Positions 35,748-45,354 of a stretch of DNA of 64,000 nucleotides are shown piece after piece (position 1 is the stretch's first letter; the number at the start of each line of letters is the position of its first letter). Both the position numbers and the translations under genes were made by a program. This DNA comes from Geosiphon pyriformis (taxonomy: Eukaryota; Glomeromycota; Glomeromycetes; Archaeosporales; Geosiphonaceae): the NCBI GenBank assembly GCA_016748015.1, contig JAAOMT010000197.1:96388-160387 (forward strand), read 5' to 3'. Below the pieces are notes generated by a model. That model did not search any database and was not told where the DNA came from. It worked only from the letters and a program-made list of their open reading frames with translations.

Positions 35748-36455
35748 ATGATTATTTCCCGAAATATTCAACAAATATCCCAAAAATTAATGTTAGTCTT
35801 GAAAACACTTCTTAACTTATCCATAATGATTAATGAAAGTCAAATTAATTACACTCAGAAAGAAAGCACAACACCAGTAGTAAATAATTCTCAGAATTAT
35901 TACTCCTATAGAAGAAAAACAAAAAGTTACTCTGGAATTCAATTACCAAAACTTTTGAAGCAAACACTAAAAGAAAACTTTTTATTTGCTCTTATTGACA
36001 TTCCACCAAATGCCACAATCCAACAAAAACTTCTACTATTTTTCAATAAAGAGAACAATGAACATACTCTTATATATAGATATTTTCATATTGGAAAAAC
36101 ACTTTATGAACAGAAACTGAAACTTGAAGCAACCAACATTATTCCTGAGACTATACAAAAACAAATTCACAATATATTCAAGACAGCAGCTGAATCAACA
36201 AACACTTATTACAAACTTAGAGCAGCTTTTAGACTCTATGAGTTATTCAATACTTGTAAAAACATCCTACAAAATCTAATACTTCATCCAATAAAGATTC
36301 AATATATTGAAAAGCTCACAGAACTGAAATTTCAACAATTTTCAGACCAAATCACTTCAATTATTTTGGACCACTATCTTAATATTACAGATAATGCTTG
36401 GACTTTGATGGAGCTCAGTTTTAAGAAGAAAATTATTTTACCAGTAAAATTTTAG
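35748..36455 (+). CDS. B1 ORF3, 235-residue protein of unknown function
   Basis: A complete, uninterrupted frame in an element whose gag-pol is full of stops. I chose ATG 35748 because B2 starts at the same place. It has a Ser/Thr/Tyr-rich N-terminal third, then from about residue 70 a helical region: PPNATIQQKLLLFFN, KTLYEQKL, AAFRLYELFNTCKNIL, YIEKLTELKFQQFSDQI, IILDHYL. I see no signal peptide, no transmembrane helix, no Cys pairs and no known enzyme motif, so it is not an obvious envelope gene. The frame runs through the polypurine tract and its last ~20 nt lie in the 3' LTR. It is about 320 nt beyond integrase, so expression would need a spliced or separate transcript. Relatives sit at the same place in A1, C, D, B2 and F. 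Confidence 0.75.
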   Translation: MIISRNIQQISQKLMLVLKTLLNLSIMINESQINYTQKESTTPVVNNSQNYYSYRRKTKSYSGIQLPKLLKQTLKENFLFALIDIPPNATIQQKLLLFFNKENNEHTLIYRYFHIGKTLYEQKLKLEATNIIPETIQKQIHNIFKTAAESTNTYYKLRAAFRLYELFNTCKNILQNLILHPIKIQYIEKLTELKFQQFSDQITSIILDHYLNITDNAWTLMELSFKKKIILPVKF

Positions 36456-37408
36456 CTATTAATTAGCATAAAATTACCCTCATAATTCCTATTATTAATT
36501 AGCATATATTATTATTATTTTGATTACCACTTATTATTTAATTAAATTATCAAATATCATTACTCAATCAATAATCCGATTTGTATAATAGAAATTAAGA
36601 TGATTAAATTACACAATACCCTAAACCATTTAATATAGTCAAAATTCGCCGAAATTAATGAAAATTGGCCGAAATAATCAATAATTCAGTAAAATAACTT
36701 GTAGTTTACCAAAATGTATTTTTAGTTTACCAAAATTATAGCAAAGAGAAAAGTGCAAGTTCAAAGATTAGCATTACAACAAGTTGTATAAAAGAAAAGC
36801 TTCTCTTTTCAAGAAAATGTATCTTCTCACAGTATCTTAACATAGTATCTCACTTTAGATATCTTAATTAGAACAAATTATCTTTTACACATTCAAATAA
36901 AAATTAAATATTTGAAAACCAAATCCTTAAATTATTACACTTGAAATTCTTTCAAACACAACTAACATTTCGAAATTGATTAGCTACCAATTTCAATAAA
37001 CTGTTAGTAATTCCAGGCCTGAATAGAAAACGTTTCTCTTGACAGAATTCTATTTCTTTTACATTTCTTTTATTTTTTCGTTCTTTTCTTATTATAATTA
37101 TTAAGGTAGCCTACAGACAAAATTCCTGTAGAAGAGTTGACTTTTACAGCAAAATAACTACACATTTTTAGTGAGCTTCCAGATGAGCAATTCCTTGAAA
37201 AGAGTTGACATTTACTACAACATAACTACACAAACTAACTGGCATGGAATTGGCCATTCTATTTATAAGCCCAGCAGTTTAAATTATAGAAGATAATTTG
37301 AAGATAAATTCAGTTATTAGAGGTTTAACTGCTTCCAGAAAACATGAAAGTAGCAACAGACAAACATTAACAACATTCAAGAAAAGAGACCAAAAACCTC
37401 TGATAACA
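36436..37408 (+). repeat. 3' LTR of B1
   Basis: 973 bp. It is the same as the 5' LTR apart from scattered transitions and small indels. The U3 array is at about 36640-36742 and the TATA-like element near 36789. The purine tract AAGAAGAAAATTA (36423-36435) precedes it. Confidence 0.93.
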
Positions 37409-37412
37409 ATGT

Positions 37413-37890
37413 TTTTCTAGATATAATATTGTTTTTTATCTTATCAACTACTAAAACATCTGAATTAACATAGTTACTTTTCTCTGCAATTATATTTTTC
37501 ATGTTTTTTATATCCAACAGGCCACTTATACTGTTCACTTTACTACTTCAAGACTTCACAATCCTATTACTAGTACTATTGATATTAGTCAGGCCTAAAA
37601 AATTAGCAGACAAATTAACTATACTGATACTGGCTTCAGGTTTTTTTGGCTTTTTATAGGACATACTATAAAAATAAATACTATTAACCCACTTCTTTTT
37701 AATATTAGATCAGATCTTCAATTCAGCAGGACCAGAACCAAAACTATCAGCAATAAAGCTCATCAGTTTTATAACCACAAACAAAAATGTGTCTAAAGAA
37801 ATAACTAGAGAAGTAAAAAAGAAGAAAATAAGAAAAATTATTTATTTGGCAGTGTTTTGCTCTTATTGTGACCAGAAAATTAACAAAAAA
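37413..37890 (-). pseudogene. LINE copy 2: 5' UTR end and ORF1 N-terminus
   Basis: On the minus strand, an ATG at 37664 opens MSYKKPKKPEASISIV, the typical start of Glomeromycotina LINE ORF1 proteins as I know them, then SNRIVKS, a stop, SKVNSISGLLDIKNMKNIIAEKS. Upstream (37665-37890) is probably 5' UTR. The rest of ORF1 resumes beyond B1 at 27504. Confidence in the ORF1 assignment comes from pattern memory, not a search. Confidence 0.75.
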
Positions 37891-39600
37891 AGATTTTAAA
37901 ATTTTGTTTTTATAACAATTTACTTATTAAATTAAATAAAAAATTGATTAATTATATATTTTTATATATAATTTACATTTATAATAATTTTTTGTTATTA
38001 AATTAAGTAATCTAAATTAAGTATAAATTATGTACTATCTATATATAACTAACTATTTAAATTAATTAAAACAAATCTATTTTAATATTAATATTATTAT
38101 TAATATTCAAAAAAAATAAACACAATTTATATAAATCAAAACAAATATTTAAATTTTTAATAATTTCAAATATTTTATAATATTATTAAAAACAAAGATA
38201 ATAAATTAGTAATAATAAAAGACATATAACTATTATAAAATATTAAACTATTTTTTTTATAAGTGCTTTAAATTTAAATTGAATTAATCATATTTTTTTA
38301 TAATAAACTATTTTTAAATTATATATATTTTTTATTATTTTATTAACAATAAACTTAGTATTTTCAAAAATAGAAAAATTTTCAAATATTATTCTTTAAG
38401 AACAAAACTCTTATTTAAAATAATATATACTATAATATCTGATACATATATCAAAAACAATTAAAAAACACAAAATATTAATTAACAGAAATTTAATATA
38501 AATATCTATATTTTAACACATGATTTTAATAGATTATAATAAATAATAAATTTTATTTTACAAGAAAAAAATGATTCAAAAATTCAATTTTTTTACAATA
38601 TAATACAAAATACTAGAGTACTTTTTATTAAACAATTGCTTATAAATAGTAATAGATAAATAGTAATATAAAAATTTTATAAAATATGTACATAAATTAA
38701 CCATAGTTTTTACTTATATGTTTAGCTATTATATAAGAGTTAGAGTATCAAATTAAAAATAATTAAATCTAATTAATATTTTTAAGTAAGATTTTATCTA
38801 CAATTGTAATACCAAATTTAGTTTTTTATTATACACAATAAACAGATTTGAAAATATTTTAAATAAAATATTAAGTATTTTTAAAAACAATTATATTTTT
38901 AGTTTTGATATATTATTTATAGATTTAAACAAAAAACATAAAATTTAAATATACAATAATACTAATCAACTTGTTAACTGTCTTGTTTTTTATAATATTT
39001 GAATAATTTTTAATTTTTAATCAAATAACATTAATATTTTTTTTCTTAATAACATTTATAATATAATGTTTTTTTAATTAACACCAGTTATAAAAGTTAG
39101 ATATTATTAGATTTAATTCAAATATATAATATTAATACCAAATTAAAAATTAATTATTGGTATTTTTTTATTAATTTTTACAATAATTAAAAATTTTAAT
39201 ATTATAATATATAAATATTAATATATAAATTTTGTATTTAAACAATAAAAAATTTTAAATGTTAAAAACAAAATATAAATATAAAAATTTGTCAAAAATA
39301 CAAAAAAATATAGTTTTATTTAAGTTTTATAAGTTTAAAAAAACCAGCACATATAATTTTAAATTTAATTAATATTTTAAATTTACATAATAATATAATT
39401 TTAATTTAAATAATTAACAGATTAATTATTTTAACAATAAAATAAATAATAATAAAAATAAAGATTAATATTTTACTTTTAAAACATTAAAAAAACTTAT
39501 AAATTTATTTTTATAAATTTAAGTTAAAATTTTTAATATATGTTAATAAAAATAATGTTAAATAAAAAGTAAATAAATAAATTGGGTTAAAATCATTGTT
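37891..39600. other. AT-only spacer left of the gene island
   Basis: About 1.7 kb of almost pure A/T, similar in texture to 6026-7317. No reading frame, tRNA-like fold, tandem unit or element ends noticed. Composition changes sharply at about 39600, where G and C reappear. Confidence 0.75.
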
Positions 39601-40095
39601 TTACAGATTTCATTCAATTAAATTAAGAAATTAGGTTTCAAAAATTTCATTAGTTAGTAATAACAAATAAGTCTACTTTTTACAAAGAAATGAACAACAT
39701 TATCAAAATTTATTTTGTGAACTTCCTACCAATCCTTTCTTAACAGAAACCAACCAGGTTTTCTTCTTACTCAAAGGCTTGCATTTTAAAAATGCATATC
39801 GTTCCTCCTGAATATTGTGACAGCATTTAATTTAAACTTCAGTCCGATTATTCCAAGTAACAGGAAGCTCGACGGGCCCTGAGGAACAGCACCTCTAGAA
39901 ATTGACTCAGTTTCACCAAAATTGAATAATTAAATAAAGGGATGAATAAAAGTATACCCACTGAGAAAACATGGATGAATTGCAATGTGACAGGCCGTAC
40001 TAACTAAGCATTTTGATCTCCCAGCTTAATCCATCAGTTTGGAGGAGACTTAAAAACAAAAAATAACCAATTCAAAATGAATTTACCTGTTCGCC
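39600..40095. other. 3' flank of the coiled-coil gene
   Basis: Normal-composition sequence with CpG. No open frame of note. Directly after the stop of the minus-strand gene the sequence reads GAACAG followed by GTAAAT, a splice-donor-like site comparable with the donor of the gene's real intron. A 3' UTR intron or a lost further exon is possible. Confidence 0.4.
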
Positions 40096-41264
40096 CTACG
40101 CATTGGGAGATTTGTTTAGTTCGATATTGGTAGAGGCATCAGAAACTTTTTCCAATCGTTTTTTCCTTTTTTGTCGAAATCTTTCCTGTGCTTCTGCACC
40201 GCTCTTCAGTTTTTTGAGTTTTTTCTGATTCTCGATTATTGATGTCTCAGCCTGTTGAATCTTAAAATAAAGATCTTTGGCAACTTCTTCATCAATTGTC
40301 AGCTGAACAAGTTGTTTGTATTCTTCCACTTTGTTTTTAGCGTGTTCAATATCTTCGAGAGCTTGTTTTTGTGCTACCGCATTCTTAGAGGTTGGCATTG
40401 AAGCCATGATCGGTGTTTGACTGGTCGGTGAGGAAGAAATTATAGGTTCAGCAGGTTGGAGTGGAACGCTTACATTAACTAACACGATAAGTAGTTCATT
40501 AGTGGAGTTGATTGGGTCGGTTAGACCAACTCAAATGCATTACCTGTTTCGATCAAAAAGTTTTGCTGATTGGGTACTTCAAATGGTTCCAACATAGCTG
40601 AAACGTTAGATGTTTCATCCATTCGCTTCCTTCTCTTTTGCCGAAATCTTTCTTGAGCTTGTGCCCCACTTCTCAATCTTTTAAGTTTTTTCTGGTTCTC
40701 AATGATAGATGCCTCGGCCTGTTGAAGTTTTAGATAAAGATCTTTGACGAGATCTTCATCCGTTGTTAAACTAACCAGCTGCTTGTATTCTTCCACCCTT
40801 CTTTTGGCATCTTCAATGTCTTGAAGAGCTTGTTTTTGGGCAGCAGCGTTTTTTGATGTTGGCGTTGAAGGCGAATGGGAGGATTGAGTAATTTGATTCG
40901 TTGCCGAAGGAGTTATACTTACCACATGATCAATTGGGATGTTAAAACTCCCCGCCGCAGTCAGTGGCTGATTATCCGACTTTATAATGTCGATTAAATT
41001 CGTCACTTGAGAGCTGTTTACTTGAATATTAAGCAAAGTGTTTATTTCCTCATAAATCTTCTCTTTCTCTTGGTTTCGAACCAATATCCAAGCGCGGTTA
41101 GCGTCATCCAAGACTTTTTGTTTTGCAGGTCTCCATGTTTTTGCATTAACCATTTCTGCATAAGCAAAAGCATTGGCATAATAGTGATATAGGTTTGTGG
41201 GTTTCGGATAGAGATATGTTTTACTGTAGTTTGGTATTTCCAGAAAGGTATTTTGCTGCGACAT
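40096..41264 (-). CDS. Coiled-coil protein with a duplicated ~85-residue unit (one intron)
   Basis: Exons 41264-40544 and 40478-40096, intron 40543-40479 (65 bp). The donor CAG/GTAATG and acceptor GTGTTAG fuse two otherwise separate frames and give 367 residues; 721 + 383 nt is a multiple of three. The N-terminus (about residues 25-80) has an AFAYAEM...W...EKEKIYEEI layout that vaguely resembles an HMG box; this is weak. A Ser/Thr/Pro linker leads to unit 1 (about 133-217) and unit 2 (about 267-352). Each unit has SKNAxAQKQAL, VEEYKQLV, QQAExSIIENQKKLK and a basic end AQERFRQKR, so it is predicted as helical with a nuclear-localisation-like tail. The function is not recognised. Divergent from the RNA ligase gene. 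Confidence 0.82.
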
Positions 41265-41762
41265 ACTCCAACCTTTAAAATAATTAACTTACTATACACC
41301 AAATAATTAAAAAGCGGGAATTTTATCTTATTATGAGCTCTTACAACGCTCAAATAGCCCGGATGTTGAGAAGCCGAACAGAGCGGGGAGAAACTACGGC
41401 GCTAGACGAAGATTGTTTGTCAAATGTTTTTTTTGAAATGTAGTACATTTGCTACTCCGGGCAGCCTTTAGGTCAATTACGTCATATTCATCCAGGATAA
41501 AAATTTCCATTTTTAGAGCTATTTGCGAATGTTGCAGATGATCTACAGGAAAAATGTTTGAAAATTCATAAATTCTCCGGTGTCTCAAGTGTCGTGCTTA
41601 ATTTTTACTGCGTGGGAATTATATAAAAAGATACAAAATAATTGGTAAAACCACCTGCGGCATTGGAAACTGCGGTAAATTAGATTATAATTCCTTTCCG
41701 AGAAAAAAAGTATATAAAGAGGATGTCTTATTAAGGGAGATTCGTCTTTTGAAAATAAAAAA
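41265..41762. promoter_or_regulatory. Divergent promoter region between coiled-coil and RNA ligase genes
   Basis: About 500 bp with normal CpG content and no convincing frame. For the plus-strand gene, TATATAAA at 41711-41718 lies 45 bp before the ATG at 41763; a second A/T box (ATATAAAAAG, 41621-41630) is further up. Probably serves both genes. Confidence 0.5.
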
Positions 41763-43170
41763 ATGACGTCTTCAGAAGCATCCAAAAATCAATTTCCGCA
41801 TGATAGTCAACCTGATGATGATAATTTAGAAATTCCATTTACTAAACCTTCAGCTTGGAATGATCACGTAAAATATAATTCAATAGAAAACAGCACTAAT
41901 TCGAAACGCATAGAGCAGTATAAACACGAGAATTTAGTGAATCTTTGTGGTAATGTCCATTTTGAAATTTTGGATTTGAGAGCTTTAAATGATTATTTAA
42001 TAAAAAATCTGATCAAATTTTCGAAATTAAAAGAATGGGTCGTATCAGAAAAGGTTAATTTTTTGAAATTCCTGATGCCTTAATTGCTCCGAAAGGATTT
42101 TGGTATTAAAATCATCCATTTTTATTTTCCAATCCAGATTCATGGGTCAAACTTTTCATTCATAACTAATGGAACTGAAATTAAATGTGCCAGGAGAATG
42201 GATATCCTTGATGATAATGAATCCTTTTTTGGGTTTCAAGCAATTAAAGCAAAACTTCACGCTAATATATTTAAATTATGGAATGTAATGAAAATAAAGA
42301 ACCTCATTCGTGGTGAGAAGGTTATTGTCTATGGTGAAATTTTTGGCGGATTATACAGGCACCCAGATGTGAAACCTATCAAAGGTGCTTCGATTACTCA
42401 ATTCGGTATTGAATACTGTCCTCAGAACGAGTTTTTAGCTTTTGATGTATTCGATGGAACAGATATCCTGGATTTTGACGTTATGACCCAAGTTTTAGAA
42501 GACGCAGGGTTGCCTTTCCTTAAACCAATGGCTAGAGGTTCTTTTGATGAAGTCTTTAATTATAATCCCGATTTTATTACCACTATTCCCACTCTTTTTG
42601 GTCTACCACCCTTGCCCAATGTTAAAAATAGCAGAGCTGAAGGAGGTACAAACAAAATTAGACAAACTTTGTCCTCACATTAAAAACATAGAAATCTTAC
42701 TTTCAATTTGTATAGTGATTATTAGACCGGTTCTTCATCTTCGTACCCAGACCGGTTCACGGGTCATACTCAAAATCAAAACAAAGGACTTCGTGGAAAG
42801 AGTTAGAATGAAAAAGAAGGAATATATCAAGGAAACGAAAGAGATGCCAAAAAAGGCCTTCGAGATCTTCTATTCTCATCTGGAGACTTTTATCAACAAA
42901 AATCGCTTGACATCTGCTATTTCAAAAGAAGGTGCTTTGAATGACAGAAATATGAAAAAAATGGCAGAGCTAGTCTACCAAGATGCCTTGGAAGATCTTT
43001 TGAAAGAAGACGGGTGGCCTGAAAAATATGATGAGCTAAATGAGAAGACAAAAGGAATCATTGAGAAAAGAGCTATATCTGCTTCGACAAAAGTGATCCG
43101 AGAGTACTTGAATGAATTAGAAATTTTGAAAACATCAGGCCTATTGGAAGATTTAGATTTATCAGATTAA
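41763..43170 (+). CDS. Rnl2-type RNA ligase (two introns)
   Basis: Exons 41763-42053, 42138-42645, 42716-43170; introns of 84 bp (GTTAAT...CCAG) and 70 bp (GTACAA...ATAG). The spliced frame is 417 codons. Splicing rebuilds the nucleotidyltransferase motifs exactly. Motif I is EK plus IHGSNFSF with catalytic Lys97 as the last codon of exon 1. Motif Ia is KCARR (about 112), motif III VYGEIFGG (about 160), motif IIIa FLAFDVFDG (about 197), motif IV RAEGVIIRP (263-271), motif V LKIKTKDF (285-292). The family adenylylates itself with ATP and seals nicks with 3'-OH and 5'-phosphate in RNA, often on a duplex. About 125 C-terminal residues are charged and helical, the usual place of the specificity domain. 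The in-frame TAA at 42081 lies inside intron 1. Cellular role unknown; tRNA or RNA repair is an inference. Confidence 0.9.
42054..42137 (+). other. Intron 1 of the RNA ligase gene
   Basis: 84 bp, GT...AG, length divisible by three and therefore partly readable in frame, with one TAA at 42081-42083. Removing it brings EK next to IHG, the invariant motif I of the Rnl2 family. Confidence 0.88.
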
Positions 43171-43425
43171 TTCTCTTTCTCTTGAATGAAAGCTAGGAAA
43201 GTAAATTATGAATTTTTAAGAAATTATACTTAATTAAGCCTTATATCCTTCTAAATAAAATACCGCAAGCTATTTAAACAAAGAAAGACTTTAGAAATTT
43301 GCTTTGTTTTAACAAACTTATCTGTTAAATTGTACACGAGTCAATAAAAGAGAAATAGTATATCGCTTAAACCAACCCGATTTAGGCTCATTGATGATGA
43401 ATGAATTAGCGCAATATTCCATGAA

Positions 43426-44449
43426 TTAAGCGGGAGCCCCATAAGCTTCTGGCAGTCTCTCTATCGTATATTTGCGTTTTGAAATATACATAATTGGTAT
43501 GCCTGGAATCTTGCGAATGCGTCGTTTCAAGTCGCGATCGCATGTGGCAACGATATAACATTTATGCTGAATACAAAAATTTTCAAGTAAGCATAAATTT
43601 GGTGACAAGTACAGATGTTATAAAATTACCTGTGTGGCCCGTTGGACAAGGCAATCATCGGCATATGACCCCTTATGCATACAAGGAAGTCTCTCGAAGC
43701 GAGGATCTCGCGCTACGCTATTAATCAAAAATGAGGCCAAAGGTATCATTTCATCCAATTGCATGATAAAATTCAAACCCGGTTTTCATAAATAAAGTCT
43801 ACCGTAATGCAATTCTGTATTTTGGTCCTAACTTTTCCAATTCAGCCATAACACAGTCAGTGATACAAGGAATACCTATAGCCCAAGCAAGATGTTTAGT
43901 TTCATTAAATTAGATGTTTTATAACCGAATGACACTGAATACAAACATTTAGCATATAAGCAATCCATCATAGCCTCAACAAGTTCCAACTTGTTTTGTA
44001 GCGAGAAATTGATGAAATTGGTGTCAATCAATATTTGATATGGTGGACCTAAAGCTTTATTGTGTCTGAAAAAAAGGGAGGAGGCAACTTGTGGCCTATA
44101 TTTTCACCAATAAAAACTTATAGTAAGTATAAGCTATCTTATGAAAAAACAGAGGTCATGTTAAACTTACACCTGTCGCACTGTGTTCTTTTCTTTTTCT
44201 TCTTTTTTCTTTTGTTGTTTTTCTTGTACCGCTTTCCTGAATGTTATAACAATAAATGGAGAAAAGGGTCTGGAATAAATTTGATTTGACAAGTAAAATA
44301 GCAGAGAAAATACTGACAGCCTAGCGTCGTTTGGGTTGAGCAAACGCTTGACTTGAGCAAACTTTCTGGTTCTCTTCGCTTTTCCCTGTGTATAACACAT
44401 GTCAATAAAACAAGTTGCTCGAAAGAAAGACTCTCGAAAAATTTACCAT
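43426..44449 (-). CDS. FCF1: rRNA-processing PIN endonuclease Fcf1/Utp24 (six introns)
   Basis: Exons (minus strand): 44449-44447, 44385-44318, 44236-44171, 44095-43947, 43875-43803, 43717-43630, 43566-43426; introns of 61, 81, 75, 71, 85 and 63 bp, all GT-AG. The product is 195 residues, close to the 189-198 known for the family. It shows [14 protein letters not shown] at the basic N-terminus, [11 protein letters not shown] (Asp70 of the PIN site), [51 protein letters not shown] and the end [10 protein letters not shown]. In other eukaryotes Fcf1/Utp24 is part of the nucleolar SSU processome and cleaves pre-rRNA at sites A1 and A2. The first exon contributes only the ATG. Convergent with the RNA ligase gene, 255 bp apart. 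All key motifs are kept, so it should be functional. Confidence 0.94.
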
Positions 44450-45354
44450 GCTTAACGGAGGTTGGAAGGAGAAACGATGGTGTACTCTAATTGAAATAGG
44501 GAAATAGAAAAATTTTGCCTATCAATAAATGCTTTATCAATCAGATTTATAATCGTGACCTTATTCTCTTCCCATGTATTACCTGCACACTCTTCAATTT
44601 TGTCCAAACTAACTTCCTAAATGCAGCCATTACCACCGTCAGTACCTCCGCTACTTCTACGCCCGTGTCTCTAGCGCAAAGCAAAAAGAGGGTCTCGGGC
44701 GACAAAAGCTTTCTCAATTTCCAAACTTGTCTTCATCTAGAGAATGCAAGAATGGCGAGCAGCTAAATACCATCCTCAAAAACAGCGATGGATGGGCTTG
44801 ACGAGAGTTTCTTTGGATACTTGATATTACTCTCAACATCTATTAATTGTTCAAATGTACAGGGAGTTGAAGAATGGTTTCACGAATTGCAGACCCGACA
44901 TGAGCATAATCAAGAAGAGAGAACATGTGTCGCAGCTGAATTAGCACAGCGAGTTGGAGTTTAAGAGCATCCCGAGACAGACGACGGCTCTATAAAACTT
45001 TCATTGGCCTCATGTAGCCAAAAAGAAGAAGTTTTTGTTGAAACGTTATAGGCTTCAGTAATTTATTTTCCGTAATGCCATTTGGCTTCAACACACCACT
45101 ACGATTGTTTAGGTTCGGCTGCTAATATCACGGATAAAACCCATTGATCAAGCGCTGACAGCAAGAGACAGAATTATTAGATGTAACACATAGCAAAAAG
45201 GCACTCGTGTTATTCACTCGCGAGTTTGACACAATCGTCATCCTGTCGTTTGAGGTGTCACACATGAGAAATCCTAAGATGAGAAAAATTACCTGAAAGA
45301 CCGTCCCGAAAATCCTCTGATGGCTACATTATCATTCCACCAACGTCTGATCGT
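44450..45354. pseudogene. Decayed gene-like stretch with possible Gypsy RT scrap
   Basis: Host-like composition with CpG, but no intact gene. An open stretch of 83 codons (44515-44766) has no recognisable motif. At 44860-44965, after an acceptor-like GTACAG, a frame reads GVEEWFHELQTRHEHNQEER and then CVAAELAQRVGV before a stop, which looks like a charged helical exon. At about 45062-45105 SVMPFGFNTP resembles the RT block B (VMPFGL.NAPATF) with a frame change. The three observations may have different origins. It may also hold the FCF1 promoter (44450-44600). Confidence 0.35.

Larger units (their letters stand above)
27509..37408 (+). mobile_element. Full-length Ty3/Gypsy-type LTR retrotransposon B1, nested in LINE copy 2
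   Basis: 9.9 kb. LTRs 27509-28479 (TGTTATC...GATAATA) and 36436-37408 (TTTTACC...GATAACA). An identical 4-bp target duplication ATGT lies at 27505-27508 and 37409-37412. LINE 2 ORF1 continues on both sides. Gene order: gag, protease, Cys-rich segment, dUTPase, RT, RNase H, integrase, ORF3. Gag through dUTPase are in one frame (with stops), suggesting an ancestral single gag-pol frame. RT lies in another frame after a 1-nt deletion near 32530. Confidence 0.94.

Noticed and set aside
35748-36455. Envelope-like gene.
   Set aside because: No signal peptide, no hydrophobic membrane segment and no Cys pattern are visible.
40521-40543. Two separate minus-strand genes (247 and 129 codons) at 40096-41264.
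   Set aside because: A canonical 65-bp intron joins them in phase, and the second frame has no ATG of its own at its start.
42081-42083. In-frame TAA that would make the RNA ligase a pseudogene, and an apparent Gln in place of the catalytic Lys.
   Set aside because: Both disappear when the GT-AG intron 42054-42137 is removed; Lys then sits directly before IHG as the family requires.
44167-44400. 77-codon minus-strand frame starting MCYTQ as a separate small gene.
   Set aside because: It is FCF1 exons 2 and 3 read through an 81-bp intron, with part of intron 1 in front.
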